From: Platerodrilus igneus | Taxonomy: Eukaryota > Arthropoda > Insecta > Coleoptera > Lycidae | Direction: 5' to 3' | Length of the DNA: 64,000 nucleotides | Assembly (NCBI GenBank): GCA_036346225.1 | Contig: JARFIW010000999.1 | Span: forward strand, 6,245,001-6,309,000 | Shown: positions 9,591 through 21,097 of the stretch, one piece after another | How positions within the stretch are numbered: the stretch's first letter is position 1 | How the letters are laid out: every line of letters begins with the position of its first letter | Notes under the pieces: model-generated | Database searches by the model: none | The model's input: only the letters and a program-made list of their open reading frames with translations | What the model was told of the DNA's origin: nothing | Made by a program: the position numbers and the translations under genes

Positions 9591-10090
9591 TGATTTCGTG
9601 CTTGGAAGACTGTCTGTAATTTTGTTCAAGAAATTTTCACGTCGTAAAAAAGTTAGTGTGAAGTAAAGCATTGAGGACTGATAAATCGAATCAGTAATTT
9701 TTCCAAGGCATTAGAGATCAAAGGTTATATTAGTCTTAAGATTTTTTGTGTAAATGACTTTATGACGTATTCAAATTGGCATTTTGTATTGAATAATTTT
9801 GTTGTGGCCTTAAGGTTTAATTAATTCATGATTTCGTTTCATTTAGGAAATTATTCATATAGCAAAGAACAATTTGCACGTATCTTTGGTAAAAGGTGTA
9901 TTTTTAGAAGAGTATGGTAGTGAGAGTATTTAATACTGGAAGTTAAGCATAAATTTATTCTGTGTGTAAGTTAAAACTTTGGTGCTTTTTTTATATTTTA
10001 TATGTGATTGATATCGAACTAATTTTCATTTATCTCTATATTGTTATTATTTGTAAATATTGTACTTTAAAAATTTCGAATAGACATGCA
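9591..10090. other. AT-rich stretch, no feature recognised
   Basis: No open frame, repeat partner or motif was seen; stops are frequent in all frames. Confidence 0.5.
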
Positions 10091-10369
10091 CCTTGCCGAA
10101 GTTCTGGATTAGTAGACAGGTGAAATGGCTTGCGTGTTCTAATGAGCTAAAGAGCCAAACTACAGGTCCAACCAAAGTAGTAGGGTCGTTAGTGAGGAAC
10201 CAGACTAAGACAGGTCGCCGAAAGAGGGCAGCTGTTCTTTCGGTACTTAGATTGGCAGAGACCATAGGGGTCGATATGGCACTCTAAGACACACTACCGC
10301 GATGTGGAAGGCAACCGGAAACCACCGCATTACCCCCCAAGTACACAGCGTACTTAATTTGTAATAAAC

Positions 10370-11363
10370 ATGATGGCATTCTCTGGGGTAACAGATTCCG
10401 AAGTTAAAATAGTCCCCCATTCGGATCTCCGGGAGAGGACAACTTCGGAGGATGCGATCGTAAAGTTGAGAATAAGAGTCGGAAACATTTTGCGAGTCGG
10501 AGCGTGGAATGTTAGAACTATGAAGCAAGTATGTAAGCTAGAAAACCTGAAAATTGAAATGAATAGGTTAGCACTAGACATAGTAAGGATCAGTGAAGTT
10601 GGGTGGCCAGAGGCGGATGATTTTTGAAGTGGAGACTTCAGGGTAATTCACTACAGAAGCAGAGGAAGGAAATTCGGCTGTGGGGATAGTTATGCCAAAA
10701 AAGATAGGACACTGTGTAGAAAATTATTTACAAAATAACGAAAGAGTACTCATGGTTAGATTAGAATCTAAACCGGTAAACACAGTAATAATACAAGTAT
10801 ACATGCCCATCTCCAGCTACAGTGACGAAGAGGTAGAAGCAATCTACAAGGATATCGAAGACATACTGAGATACGTAAAAGAACATGAAAATTAAATAAT
10901 TACGGGGGATTTTAATGCAGTGGTAGGTGAGGATAGGGAAGGAGCGGTAGCAGGTTTATTTGGTTTAGACACAAGAAATGACAGGGGAAATAGGTTGGTA
11001 GAATTTTGCGACAAGAACAAATTAATCATCACAAACACATTATTTCAACATCATACTAGAAGACGATATACGTGGAAGATGCCAGGAGATATAGAAAGAT
11101 ATCAAATAGATTACATTCTTGTTAGACAACGGTTTAGGAATGAAGTAAAAGATTGTAAAAGCTACCCAGAAGCAGATATAGACACTGACCACAACATTGT
11201 TATTATGAAGGCCGCACTTAAATTTAAAATTTTGAAAAAAGAAACGGAAAAGGCACTTTGGCTAAAAAATAAAGTTTTTCGAAAAAGATTCGAAAAAAAG
11301 TCAAATGAATTGCTAAAAGATATATGGAAAATATCTTATACTAAGGAAGTAGAAACAGAATGA
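10370..11363 (+). pseudogene. LINE apurinic-like endonuclease domain
   Basis: Exonuclease-endonuclease-phosphatase fold motifs in order: LRVGAWNVRTMKQ near 10490, DIVRISEVGW near 10585, VYMPISSY near 10800, ITGDFNAVVGED near 10900, and YQIDYILVRQRF with the final DTDHNIV near 11190. In-frame stops at about 10625 and 10893 and small frame changes between the three open pieces make it non-functional. This enzyme would nick target DNA to prime reverse transcription. The N-terminus is typical of RTE/BovB-like LINEs. Confidence 0.85.
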
Positions 11364-12857
11364 AATAACATTAAATCCAGCTTAAGACATGGCGGCCAGA
11401 GATATTCTGCGGTATACACAAAAAGAAAATAAGAAACCATGGATAACAAAGGATGTCCTGAATTTAATAGAAGAAAGACGAAACTACAAAAACAGATCAC
11501 ACGAAACAGGATAACAGAGATACAAAGCTATAAAATAGGAAATTATTCGCAAATGCAGGAAAGCTATAGAACAATGGATTGATGAAAAGTACAAAAAAGT
11601 ACAAACTAAGGTGGAAATAGGAAAAACAAATGAAGCATACAAACTAATTAGAATCAATTTTAGGGATATAAAACCGTATAGCAAAAATATAAGGTACGTG
11701 GGAGAAAACGTCATTATAGAAAGTGTAGAAAAAGTGAGTGGATGGTAAGAATATATGGGAAATTTATATGCAAGATAGGAACTAGCAGCATTAGAACAGG
11801 AATAAGACATTGAAAAGGATAACTTGGAATATCTTATACTTAGAGATGAGTTTGAATTAGCATTAAAGAGGTACAGATAAGGTGCGAACAGAAACTCTAA
11901 AAGCCGCAGAACAAACAGTAGCAGAACATCTCTTCCAACTTGCAAGCTATATGTATGAGACAGGCGAGATACCTAAAGATTTTAAACGTAACATCATAGT
12001 AACTATACCAAAACAGAAAGGCGCAAATAGATGTGAAAATTTTTGAACAATAAGTTTGACAGCACACGTATCATAAATATTAACTAGAATTGTACAAAGA
12101 CGAATGGAAAAACGAGCTGAAGAAATACTAGGAGAAGATCAATTTGGGTTTAAGCGAAACAGAAGAACACGGGAGGCTATTTTAGTTCCGACAGTGACAA
12201 TAGAGAAAACAATAGAAAAGGGAGAAAGCGCGTATATAGGGTTTGTATATCTGGAAAAAAGCATTTGACAATGTCAAATGGAAAAAAAATGTTCAAAATA
12301 CTTAAAAAGATTGAAATGAGTTGTAGGGATAGACGAATCATACATAGCTTATATTTAGAAGAAACAACAGTAATAAAAATTGAACAGGAACGCATAGAAG
12401 TAAATATTAGGAAAGGGGTGAGATAGGGATATGACTTATCCCCGTTAATTTTTAACTTGTATATTGAAGAGGTAATGAATACTGTCAAATGCAGGAACAC
12501 ATTTGAAATTACTATGCAGGAACAAAAAATGATGATATAGCGGTATCAGCATCTAGCAAGGAAGAATTAAAAGATGCTCTTAATGAAATGGAAACGGCTC
12601 TAACAGAGAGATACGGTATGAAAGTTAACAAAAATAAAACTAAAGTTCTAGTTTGCAAAGGTGGGGAAAATAAATCAAAAACAAGAATACAAATAGGTAA
12701 CACGAACTTACAAGAGGTTAAGGATTTCTGCTACCTAGGAAGCCAAATAACACATGATGGGAAAAGCGCAAAAGATATAAAACAAAGATTAGCACAAGGT
12801 CGTGCTGCATTTAACAAGAAAAAGTTAGCCAAAAGCGAGTCGAGCTCGTACTATTAG
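11364..12857 (+). pseudogene. LINE reverse transcriptase remnant
   Basis: Read across frames: KKPWITKDVLNLIEERRNYK, QRRMEKRAEEILGEDQFGFK near 12090-12140 (the LINE 'FGFR' block), DDIAVSASSKEELKDALNEM near 12530-12590 (the catalytic A-x-DD region reduced to DD), and GMKVNKNKTKVLVCKGG, VKDFCYLGSQITHDGKS near 12610-12770. Stops occur every few dozen codons between these blocks. Order and spacing match an RT followed by its thumb. It is interrupted after AAFNKKK by the inserted element. Confidence 0.78.
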
Positions 12858-13500
12858 GGTTCCGTACCAATACCACAGTGAGCAATCAATAAATCAAATT
12901 AAGCTGTTTTTAGTTTTTATGTATATTTAAATCTTATCCAAATTTGATTGTGATAACTAAAAAATGAATATATTGTCCCACATTGTACTGGTACACCAGT
13001 AAATACGCTGTCTATTACTGTGTTTAAAAATTTTCTCCTAGCAACTATTACACTGTTAAAAAAACATACAGCTTTCCGATAATCTATGACTCAATAGCTG
13101 CTATCCCTATTAAAATCAAAATTTTAACTTTGGAAATGTAGGAGATCAGGGGGGAGAAGGTCGTTTTTGGCACATTTTGAGCTATATCATAAAAACTATT
13201 GAACTGAAAATTATAAAAAAAATATTTTTAGAAGCCTTTTAGAATCCTGTTTCAAATGATCTCACATGATGTATCAAATAACTTTTTTCTTGTGGCCAAA
13301 TTAAACCTCCGCCATTTTAATCTAAAAATATTTTTTTTCTATTTTTGACATATGTGCGCGCCATAATGACCTAGCATTGTGTCAAATTTCAAATTCCTAC
13401 GTTACATAGTTTTCGTGAAAAACCTCTGTGACAGACGGACGGACGGACACGAGAGTGATCTTATAAAGGTTCCGTTATACCTTATTAGGTACGGAACCCT
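12825..13500 (+). mobile_element. Short non-autonomous element with inverted GGTTCCGTACC ends
   Basis: Splits the LINE between AFNKKK and KKQLPC. TTAGGGTTCCGTACC (12853-12867) and its inverted partner GGTACGGAACCCTAA (13488-13502) face each other. AAAAAG occurs at 12819-12824 and 13501-13506, a candidate target duplication; with it the left end would be 12825 and the inverted repeat subterminal. The right end also has ACAGACGGACGG runs. No transposase. This resembles the abundant GGTTCCGTACC repeats of many insect genomes, which I do not assign to a superfamily. Confidence 0.65.
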
Positions 13501-13973
13501 AAAAAGCAACTACCGTGTTCAAAGACAACAAACATAGAAACAAGGAAAAGATTGCTTAAAATATATATGTGGAGCACAGCACTGTATGGCTGGACAATAG
13601 GAGAAGAAAAAGGACAAGAAAAAGGTAAAAATCTTTGAAATGTGGTGCTACAGACGTATGATGAAGATATCATGGGTAGATAAAGTTAAGAACAAAAAAG
13701 TACTAAAAATGGCAGGGGAAGAAAGAAATATGTGGAAAACGGTAAAAAAAAATAGGAGAGATAGAATGATAAGCCACATACTCCGGTATGAGAAAATAGT
13801 GCGGAATATATTAGAAGCAGAGATAGGAAAAAAGAGAAGAAGAGGTAGACCTAAGTTAGACTATTGCACACAGATAGTAAAAGATGTAGGTTGTAGGAAT
13901 TTCAGGGTAGTGTGTGGGCTAGCTCAGAATAGAAATCAATGGAGGTACGCATCTAACCAGTTCCAAGATGGAT
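13501..13973 (+). pseudogene. LINE C-terminal domain after the insertion
   Basis: Resumes as NIETRKRLLKIYMWSTALYG, then (frame change near 13630) EMWCYRRMMKISWVDKVKNK, ISHILRYEKIVRNILEAEIG, KKRRRGRPKLDYCTQIVKDV. These blocks are the standard C-terminus of this LINE type. The last 111 residues are open (13640-13975). Ends at GGTACGCATCTAACCAG, the repeated LINE 3' end. Confidence 0.82.
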
Positions 13974-13990
13974 AAACTAATGACGAAAAA

Positions 13991-14620
13991 AATAACTGTA
14001 CTTCAACATGATGATTATAATAAGCAACTACAGGTGTTGGTTGGGCTATATTTTCGAATAATGTTAATTGCGTGAAAGGATTTTGTTCGGTTTTTTTTAT
14101 TATTTTATTAAATTTAATTTGACGACGACTTGCTCCTATATCTTATTAATGTAGACATTGGAAACATGCATCCTGAATATATCACCCCTTTTATCACGAA
14201 GGTTACGCGTGATCAGTTTTGAACAGGTAGAAACTTGTTTCGATCTGCCTGCGCCCCTAAATAGAGTGTAAGAACAGGAGTCGTAGTTAATCGTTCGAAA
14301 CGTTAAGACGTTATTAAAGCAACATACAATTCGGTATGTTTTCGAAGCTCGTTTTATGGTTCGTTATATAAAACATTAATAATCGTGTAGTGTTTGGAAT
14401 AAAGAGTTGTAATTACACAAGTGTTATTTATGGCCATAATAGTGCGAACTTTGTGAGTGACAATAAACTGGTCGTTTAATGGATATTTCCTCTCGACTTG
14501 CAGAGGAAGCACTACCACATCTTCAAAATACAGTTTACAAATTCGTTGGTTATTAATCGTTGGACCAGCAAACTTCGTCCTTCGATAGTATCTCCAGGTA
14601 TGTAAATTGCTATGTTCTAG
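13991..14620. other. No feature recognised
   Basis: AT-rich; contains a short GTTCGAAACGTTAAGACG stretch but no convincing fold or open frame. Confidence 0.4.
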
Positions 14621-15810
14621 CTACAACCGTATAGGTACGTCCAGATTTATTGGAAAGCTATTAATTCTGCAAATGTCTAAGTGTTGGGGAACTTGACAGC
14701 CATAGGCTGCTTAACCCCCTTCACATATCTTGCATGTGGTATTCCAATGCTCTACCCGAAGATACTACATTGGCCAGGAAGCGAGTTTTTTTTTTATTTG
14801 AAAAATTTTGAATTTTGACGAACCTTTACTGTTCTAAACAAGGTAGGTATCTTTAACGTGCATAACAACACTCATACACAAGACCTCCATTTTACCTATC
14901 AACCGATCGAGCGCGTATGTTTGTGAAAAATACTCGCCTAATATTTTTCAAGCCGACCGTGTTGGGATTTGAACCCAGGTCCTTGGGCATAGTAGTCACA
15001 CGCATACTAACTACGCCATGGAGCCGTCCCCTTCACATACCACTGAAACTAGGTGAAATAGGGCGTATAATTAAAATATAATAGAAGGGGAACCGAGCTG
15101 TATATAGGCTGTTGTGGGTATTGCAGGGAACTGAGCAGGCTAGCTCAGAATATAAATAAGTGGAGGTACGTGTACAACAAGTTTTGAGACGGAATATCTG
15201 CAACCAATGTTGACTGTGCGAAAAGATATATTGGAAAAAATATTAAATCGGCAAATGGTCCAGTGCTGGGGGAACTTGACAGTCACAGGTTGCTTATCCC
15301 CCTTCACAATCTCTGTCGGAAAAATAAGGTATATAATTGTAAAACAATGGAAGGTGACCGAACTGCATCTAACAAGAGAGAACAGCGCCTATGACCAAAG
15401 ACAACAAACATAGAAATAAAAAAAAAATTGTTGAAAGCATATGTGTGGAGCACAATACAGTATGCCTATGAAATACGGGTAGTAGGAAAAGCAGACACAA
15501 AAACGGTAGCAGCATTTTGGAATGTTGTGCTTCAGATGTATGAGGATGATAGCATGGACACACAAAGATAATAACAAATAAGTTTAGAAATAGTAGGGGA
15601 ACAAGGATATCTGGGAAAAAAGATAAGAGAAATAGAAGGGCAGAATACGTTCTAAGGCATTTTTGGGGAATAGTATGGGATATATTACAAGAAGAGATAG
15701 GAAAAAGTAGGAGATGTAGACCTAGACCAGACAGTGATAGATACAGACTGTGGAGATTTTAGGGAAATGTGTAGGTTAGTTCAGAATAGGAAGACTTAAT
15801 GCTGATGAAA
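14620..15810 (+). repeat. Tandem fragments of the RTE-like LINE 3' part
   Basis: Two partial copies in direct orientation: GGGGAACTTGACAG and CCCCCTTCACA occur near 14690-14727 and again near 15275-15308, and the LINE end CTAGCTCAGAAT...GTGGAGGTACG appears near 15140-15170. From 15380 to 15800 a degraded C-terminal coding block follows (GTGTGGAGCACAATACAGTATG, then a broken IRENRRAEYVLRHF-like segment). All frames are interrupted. The first copy hosts the SINE at 14728-15027. Confidence 0.65.
14728..15027 (-). mobile_element. tRNA-derived SINE, copy A
   Basis: Minus strand: tRNA-like head with A box (GCGTAGTTAGTATGCG) and B box (GGGTTCAAATCCCA), then a body with CACGTTAAAGATACCTACC and a tail ending TACTACATTGG-type sequence and GAGCATTGG. 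Flanked by a perfect 12-bp target duplication CCCCTTCACATA (14716-14727 and 15028-15039), proving LINE-type insertion. It matches 36451-36729 over its length. It is not a functional tRNA gene: the acceptor ends do not pair and a 200-bp body follows. Confidence 0.9.
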
Positions 15811-17270
15811 ATTAATAACTAATCTATTCGAGCAGGTGATTCTCTTAATGCCTTACTAACTGAAATACTTGAGGAGACGGATTCTTAAATATAGTTTTGA
15901 GATACCTGTGTTTTTTGTATAAGAAAGTTTACTTTAACATGACAGCAGATAAAAATAGCCCTCAATTTGTGAGGTTAAAGCTACTCATCAACATTACGAA
16001 ATAATGAAACTAGTGTTATAAATAATACCATAAAAGTGTAGGAGCATTCTGGGCGTTAGATAATTTTGAAGCTTTGTACCGTTAAATAATTTTGTATTAT
16101 TTTTGATCATATTTTGTTCCTATAAATATCATAACAAAATCCTAAATTAAATTACCGGCTAAGCTTTAGTGTAAAGACGACTTCTTAACAACGGAAGTGT
16201 TCGAAAACGCAATGATGAGTCACGGTCGTTCCACAGGCGGTGCTGTGATGTGACAGTTGTGTCTCTGAGGGACCCGCAACATCTAACGAACGTCTATAAT
16301 TGAATCAAAGGTCCAGTCGAATGCGCGTACGCCCCCTTTTCTACCCTAAAAGTAAAAGTGAAATATCTGGGAATAGTTTGAGACCAGCAAATGGCGTTTT
16401 TAGACCTAATCGATTTGTTATTTAGAGTACAATGGTTTGATCGGATGCGAAAACAATACGATTAAGGGTATGTCTTAACACTAAAAAGGTATAAAGACGA
16501 AAGTTATATAAAGCAGGGACGTGCAAGATTTCCGAAACATAGGTTATTTTAAATTTATAATCCAGTTCTCAGATATATTCACCAACTTTTGAGTACTTGT
16601 TCGGAAGCTTTTGTACTAAAACTTTACTTCTTGTAAATGTAGAAGGAAAAGCTTTAGTTTGATAACTGTCATGGATTTTTGTTTGTTAGAATCTTTAAAT
16701 AAAGCACCTAAATAAATTAGCTTAAGATAAAATATTATTATTATTAACGATATGTGTTCCGGATTTAAATAGTGCTCTGTTAGAATACTAATATAATCGA
16801 TGTTTCGTCCACTTTGCAAGCTAAATCATCAAGACAAAAATGTACGTTACTAGGTTTGAACGTTCACACTAAAAGTGTTTTGTAGTAAAGCTAACTACAA
16901 TTTCTGCACCTTCTCACTTTATTTTGTCTCTTTCTAGCAACAGCTTACAACAAACCGACCACAGTTTTATTTCATAGTATTTGTATTTATATTGAGCTGA
17001 AAAATGTTTTAAATGTTTTAAAATGGATTGGGTTGCGTCCGCAATTATTTGTTTTGATGAATGTGGTTAAATTATTACTGAATGTGCTTCCTTGAATTAA
17101 TTGTAGCTGATTAGTAATTTTAGAAAGGGTAATTTGTATCAACTTTAGTATAATGAACGAATTATTTACTTTATATGATTTAAATGTGTGGTTTTCTTGA
17201 TTTTTATAATGTTTACATGAAGTATTCCTCTCCTGTGACCTCATATACCCTTAAATAACCCTATTATCAT
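15811..17270. other. AT-rich non-coding stretch, no feature recognised
   Basis: Short open frames on the minus strand (16616-16819, 16987-17244) are low-complexity, Ile/Leu/Lys-rich and without family signatures. A GC-richer island near 16190-16340 has no recognised content. Confidence 0.4.
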
Positions 17271-17272
17271 AG

Positions 17273-17273
<1 letters not shown>

Positions 17274-17330
<57 letters not shown>
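17274..17330. repeat. (TA)n microsatellite
   Basis: About 28 dinucleotide units. Left flank CTATTATCATAGCAAT is the reverse complement of the sequence following the (TA)n at 21066-21096, so the same repeat family is attached. Confidence 0.85.
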
Positions 17331-17335
<5 letters not shown>

Positions 17336-17427
17336 ATAGTTTTTCGATAAAATGTTACGGTACAATTGGGATATTTTAGTCCAAAAAATTAAAACGAAAT
17401 AATATTTTGTATATATTTAATTACAAA

Positions 17428-17476
17428 TCGACGTTTCGGCAAGGGTTGTTGCCTTTATCAAGATTCTACAAAAGGA
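17428..17476 (-). ncRNA. Degenerate hammerhead-like motif at the PLE 3' side
   Basis: Minus strand: TTGATAA in place of CTGATGA, stem II GGCAA...TTGCC, then GAAA, a palindromic ACGT stem III and a TC cleavage-like step. GATT after it pairs with AATC before the core. The core differs from consensus at several conserved residues, so it is probably a relic or a non-cleaving relative. Confidence 0.55.
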
Positions 17477-17786
17477 AAAGCAATCAATACAGTCATCAAA
17501 AATTTTTTTTTTTAAAAATTACTTACTTAATTGTTAATGCATAAATATTAAAATTATAAAAACAACCCTACACATCAGGGTTGTTGTTAGTTATAAATGG
17601 ATAAAATAGAAAATAAAAATATTGGAGCACCAAAAAGAGGATTATTTAAAGTTAATTAATAAAATTACTTGTTCATAGAGTAAACGACCAACTATGAATG
17701 AATTAATATAAAACCAGTCTGATAAGAAAGCGTGTTCCACATTTTGTACGAATATTAGGTAAATAATATGCGCTCTGGCCTTCACA

Positions 17787-18140
17787 TCATTGTTGTAAAT
17801 TAAAAGTTGACTTTGCAATTCTGTACAGATTGGAATATATGGGATGCAAATTTTGGGTGTCCTGCCTAAAATTTAACGAATTAACTTCATTTCTTATATA
17901 ATATGCCTCCAAAAAAAGCCTAAGCTTATGATTAGCTTCAGAATCTAAAATTTGAACTTCATCATAATTTGGGGTATGATGAGTCATATTTATATGTTGT
18001 GAGAGGGCGCAGCTGTTCTTCCCCAATTTTACATCTGACTTATGTTGAATTAGTCTATTTTTCAACCACTGACTAGAATTACCCACATATGTCTTATTGC
18101 AGGAACATGTTATTTTATAAATAGTGTGTCTACTTAACAT
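17787..18140 (-). pseudogene. PLE GIY-YIG endonuclease part
   Basis: 117 residues. TIYKITCSCNKTYVGNSSQW shows the GIY-YIG pair in the form IY...YVG with the CxC zinc ligands of PLEs, then LKNRLIQHKSD (catalytic Arg) and SQHINMTHH. EAYYIRNEVNSLN supplies the glutamate block. The first residue of GIY is replaced by Thr. Overlaps the end of the middle piece by a few bases in another frame, so a frameshift separates them. Confidence 0.82.
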
Positions 18141-18577
18141 TTTTCCGTCTTATCTTTCAGCTTAGTGAAAAAGTTTCCTACAGATTTTTCATAACTAAAC
18201 GCTATTTTAATGTCTGGTTGTCTCAAAATTCTTGCCAAAAGAGGCGTTAAAGTTTGAATATACTGTAACTTCCTGAACGAAACGTTATTAGGTCGTTCAG
18301 TATTGTTCAGACAAAAAGTAGTGTAGAGCAACTTCCTTACTAATTGCTTAGGATAACCGTTGTTACACAAAGTAGTTTCGAGTAGCATTAGATTATTTTT
18401 CTTAAATTGTGGTTCCGCTATCAATTGTATCCGGTGTTTTAATGCCAAAGCTGTATTAATCTTATGACTAAGCGAGTGATTGGAAAAATAATTGACATAC
18501 CTGTAAGAGCTAGTAGGTTTTTTATAACAATCAAAGATCAGCTTATTGGTGAAGTCTCTGATGACTAAAGTGTCCAA
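18134..18577 (-). pseudogene. PLE RT thumb and linker part
   Basis: Begins with the conserved PFLDTLVIRD block that follows the RT palm in PLEs, then CYKKPTSSYRYVNYFSNHS and ALALKHRIQ and a linker to the nuclease. A frame change in a run of A (about 18600) separates it from the palm. Confidence 0.82.
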
Positions 18578-18607
18578 AAATGGAATTTTTCTTTCAGTTT
18601 CCTTTTT

Positions 18608-19530
18608 TTAAGTAAACTGCAGATGTTGGTTGAAAGCATTGAAGCATTCTAAGAGATGTTCAATTTTATTAATTGGAGCGGAACAAATAATATCGTCATC
18701 GTACTTCACCAAAAAAACCATGTTGAAATCCAACTTAGGAATAACAGCTTCAAGTAAATGGTCCATAACTATTTGGGCTATAACCGGATATAAAGGGGAG
18801 CCCATTGGAGTTCCAAATTTTTGCAAATAGTATACACCTTGAAAAACGAAGTAGGTGTTCTTGAAAATTAGAGTAATAGTTGCAATGAACAATGATTTTG
18901 TAAGGGTAGTATGTGGTTTTAGGTCATCCCATTTATCCTTAATTATATCAAGGGCCAAATCCAGAGGAATCTTAGTGAATAACGATGATACATTCAATGA
19001 AAATAGAACATGGTCTTGCGGTAATTGAAAATTTCGGAATTGATTCAAAAAGTCGAAAGTGTCTTTGGTATTATAATTCTCCAAAGGAAAGGATAATTGC
19101 AAAATTTTTGCACAAAAAACTGCTAATTGATAAGTGGGTGTATTCAAAGTACTGATTATAGGACGTAGCGGAACATTTTGTTTGTGAATTTTAGGAAGAC
19201 CATAGTATTTTCCAGGTACCGAACTAGTGTAAGATAATTGCTTTTTTTGGGTATCTGATATTAAGTGTTTAGAATGCAAAACTTTGATGTGGTCGTTGCA
19301 TTTTTTCTGTATCATGAAAGTAGGGCCCCTTTTAAGTTTTTGGTAAGTATTGTCATCACTAAGGAAATGCAAAGACTTCTCTATGTACTCATTTTTGTTC
19401 AAAATAACGGTGACAGCTCCCTTGTCAGCTTTAGTAACAACAATATCTGAGTTAATTTTAAGAAACTTTTTTACTTTACAAAACATAGTAGATTCTATAC
19501 TATTGGTCGCATGTGTTCGCAGTAAATACT
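18608..19530 (-). pseudogene. PLE reverse transcriptase palm and fingers
   Basis: Open from 19486 to 18608, with coding similarity further upstream to about 19525 (LRTHATNSIES). Motifs: VVTKADKGAVTVI near the start (typical PLE), YYGLPKIHKQNVPLRPI, SLNVSSLFTKIP (motif A with the usual Asp replaced by Asn), FGTPMGSPLYPVIAQI (motif B) and KYDDDIICSAP (motif C, YDDD). The motif A Asp-to-Asn change would by itself remove a metal ligand. Ends with a stop after HLQFT. Confidence 0.86.
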
Positions 19531-21063
19531 AACGAGGGGTAATTTAAAGCACGTAAGAGTCCACGTGGGGTAGATAGCAGATGGTCCGGAATATTGATTT
19601 TCTACCACTCACACCAGGTTACAAAGAGACGTAGAAAACGCATAAGCAAGGGACAGCGTGAGATAGGCGGGACTTGTAGGACGTCAGTGAATATACGATT
19701 GGATCGATATTGTGAGTTGGACACAACACAAATACGTGCATAGTGTATAGTAATTTTCAGAAAAATATCGTAACGACGTGCTAAAATTCGCGGACTTAGA
19801 AATCGGTTGAGCAAAATTTTAAGAACGTGTTGTTGTAGATGGGGATTTCGGACGAAAGGCGGCCAGGAGGTGGCGGCCTAAGTTCTATAAAAGATTTTCG
19901 AAAACCTAATGAAAGCCCTTAATATTTCGATCGCGTCCGACGAGGTATGCAAGTTATCACGAGTTGTAAATAGAATAAAATTATTTTTAATTATATTGCA
20001 TGGTGAATTGCTCATAATTTGTACGCGGTTTGTGTGCCAAGATTACATTTTTTTTAATTGAGGTATCACCTATAATTTTTTTAACAAGCTCGTGTCGAGA
20101 CGTAAAGTAAGGTGGATTAAAGTAAATAATTGTGAAAGACATAGAATTAATTTGGATTTGGAAATTGAAGACAACGTGAAGGCAGCGCTAGCAGCTCCCT
20201 TACATGGGGTTCTTCTACTAATAGCCAGAAGCGGCCTGCAAACCAGAGAAAAAAAAACAAATACCATCGTCCACGGAGCTGAGATCTTCTAGAAATTCCA
20301 GGTAACGCTTTGAAATTGTGTTGTTATAAACTATGAATATTGAGTGACGTATGAGATTGATTTTGAAGGTATTGTGCATTATTTGTGTATTGAACATAAT
20401 ACATATAACTAACTTTATTATGGTATTTAAATAGAAATTTAAAGGTGTATATAAAACGTATTAACGTTCCATCAGGAAGTTACAATTTGTGAAGAGTACA
20501 TGGGTGTTTTTTTTTGTTTGTTATAAGAGTATGCAAAATATAAGGGCATACACTATTCATAATTATCTGGGTTATCATGAGCTCACCATACTCCAGAGTT
20601 TACTTAGATTTAAAATAAATTAAATAAAAGGAATGAGAAATAAAATATTATTCAGGGCCCATTTACTCCGGGTACATTTTATGTGTTTCATAATTTAAAT
20701 TAAAAATACAGGACATTACAAAATAGGATTTATTGAGGTGTAACTTGATCACTGAAATGTGGATAAAATTTAATTTTATTTGTAAATAGTGAAAAATAAA
20801 AGATTGTATGTTTGTTGTATTTTGTGGTTTTATTGGAAGTGTGCGTGAACGATAGAGAATATGAGAGTGAATCTAGATATCCAAGAGGAGGTCCAACTGA
20901 GCTAGCCGGAAGCAGTTGAAGAAGGCAATTCAACCGAGGAAGAGAGGAAAACGGGTGAGAAATTATGTTTTTGAATTATTTAATCTTTGAGAAATTTTCT
21001 ATTATGAACAATTTTCGAGTTTTGAAAATTTAAGAAATTAAGGATTTTACCCGAGATCCACGG

Positions 21064-21066
<3 letters not shown>
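19530..21066 (+). repeat. Left arm of a 1.5-kb inverted repeat
   Basis: Reverse complement of 22952-24560 over nearly its whole length, about 80-90% identical in the sections compared by eye. For example GAATATGAGAGTGAATCTAG and GCTAGCCGGAAGCAGTTGAA occur in both. The inner end is CACGGCAAT joined to (TA)n in both arms. Shared splice-donor-like sites follow conserved blocks (TTCCAG|GTAACG at about 20300 and CGG|GTGAG at about 20955). The left arm abuts the PLE. A short frame (20092-20292) is only partly conserved. Confidence 0.8.

Positions 21067-21096
<30 letters not shown>
21066..21096. repeat. (TA)n microsatellite at the inner end of the left arm
   Basis: About 15 units between CACGGCAAT and GCTATGATAAGAGGG. 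Confidence 0.85.

Positions 21097-21097
<1 letters not shown>

Larger units (their letters stand above)
10090..13990 (+). mobile_element. RTE-like LINE (craniofacial-development-protein-2-like), decayed
   Basis: The most complete non-LTR element here: 5' leader (about 10090-10370, with GATGTGGAAGGCAACCGG), endonuclease (10370-11363), a ruined RT (about 11364-12857), an inverted-repeat insertion (12825-13500), then the C-terminal domain (13501-13973) and the 3' end. Multiple stops and frameshifts show it is inactive. The sequence type is the one commonly labelled craniofacial development protein 2-like in insect annotations; the exact clade is an inference. Confidence 0.8.
17400..19530 (-). 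mobile_element. Second Penelope-like element
   Basis: RT, then a GIY-YIG-type nuclease, on the minus strand in three pieces separated by frameshifts. Beyond the coding end, at 17430-17475, lies a hammerhead-like fold. The 5' end lies at about 19500-19530, where an inverted-repeat arm starts. It belongs to a different PLE family from the one at 5165-6940: the protein sequences differ strongly and the nuclease is shorter. Confidence 0.85.

Noticed and set aside
14950..15029. tRNA gene on the minus strand
   Set aside because: The tRNA-like part is the head of a SINE with a 12-bp TSD and a long body; acceptor pairing is lost.
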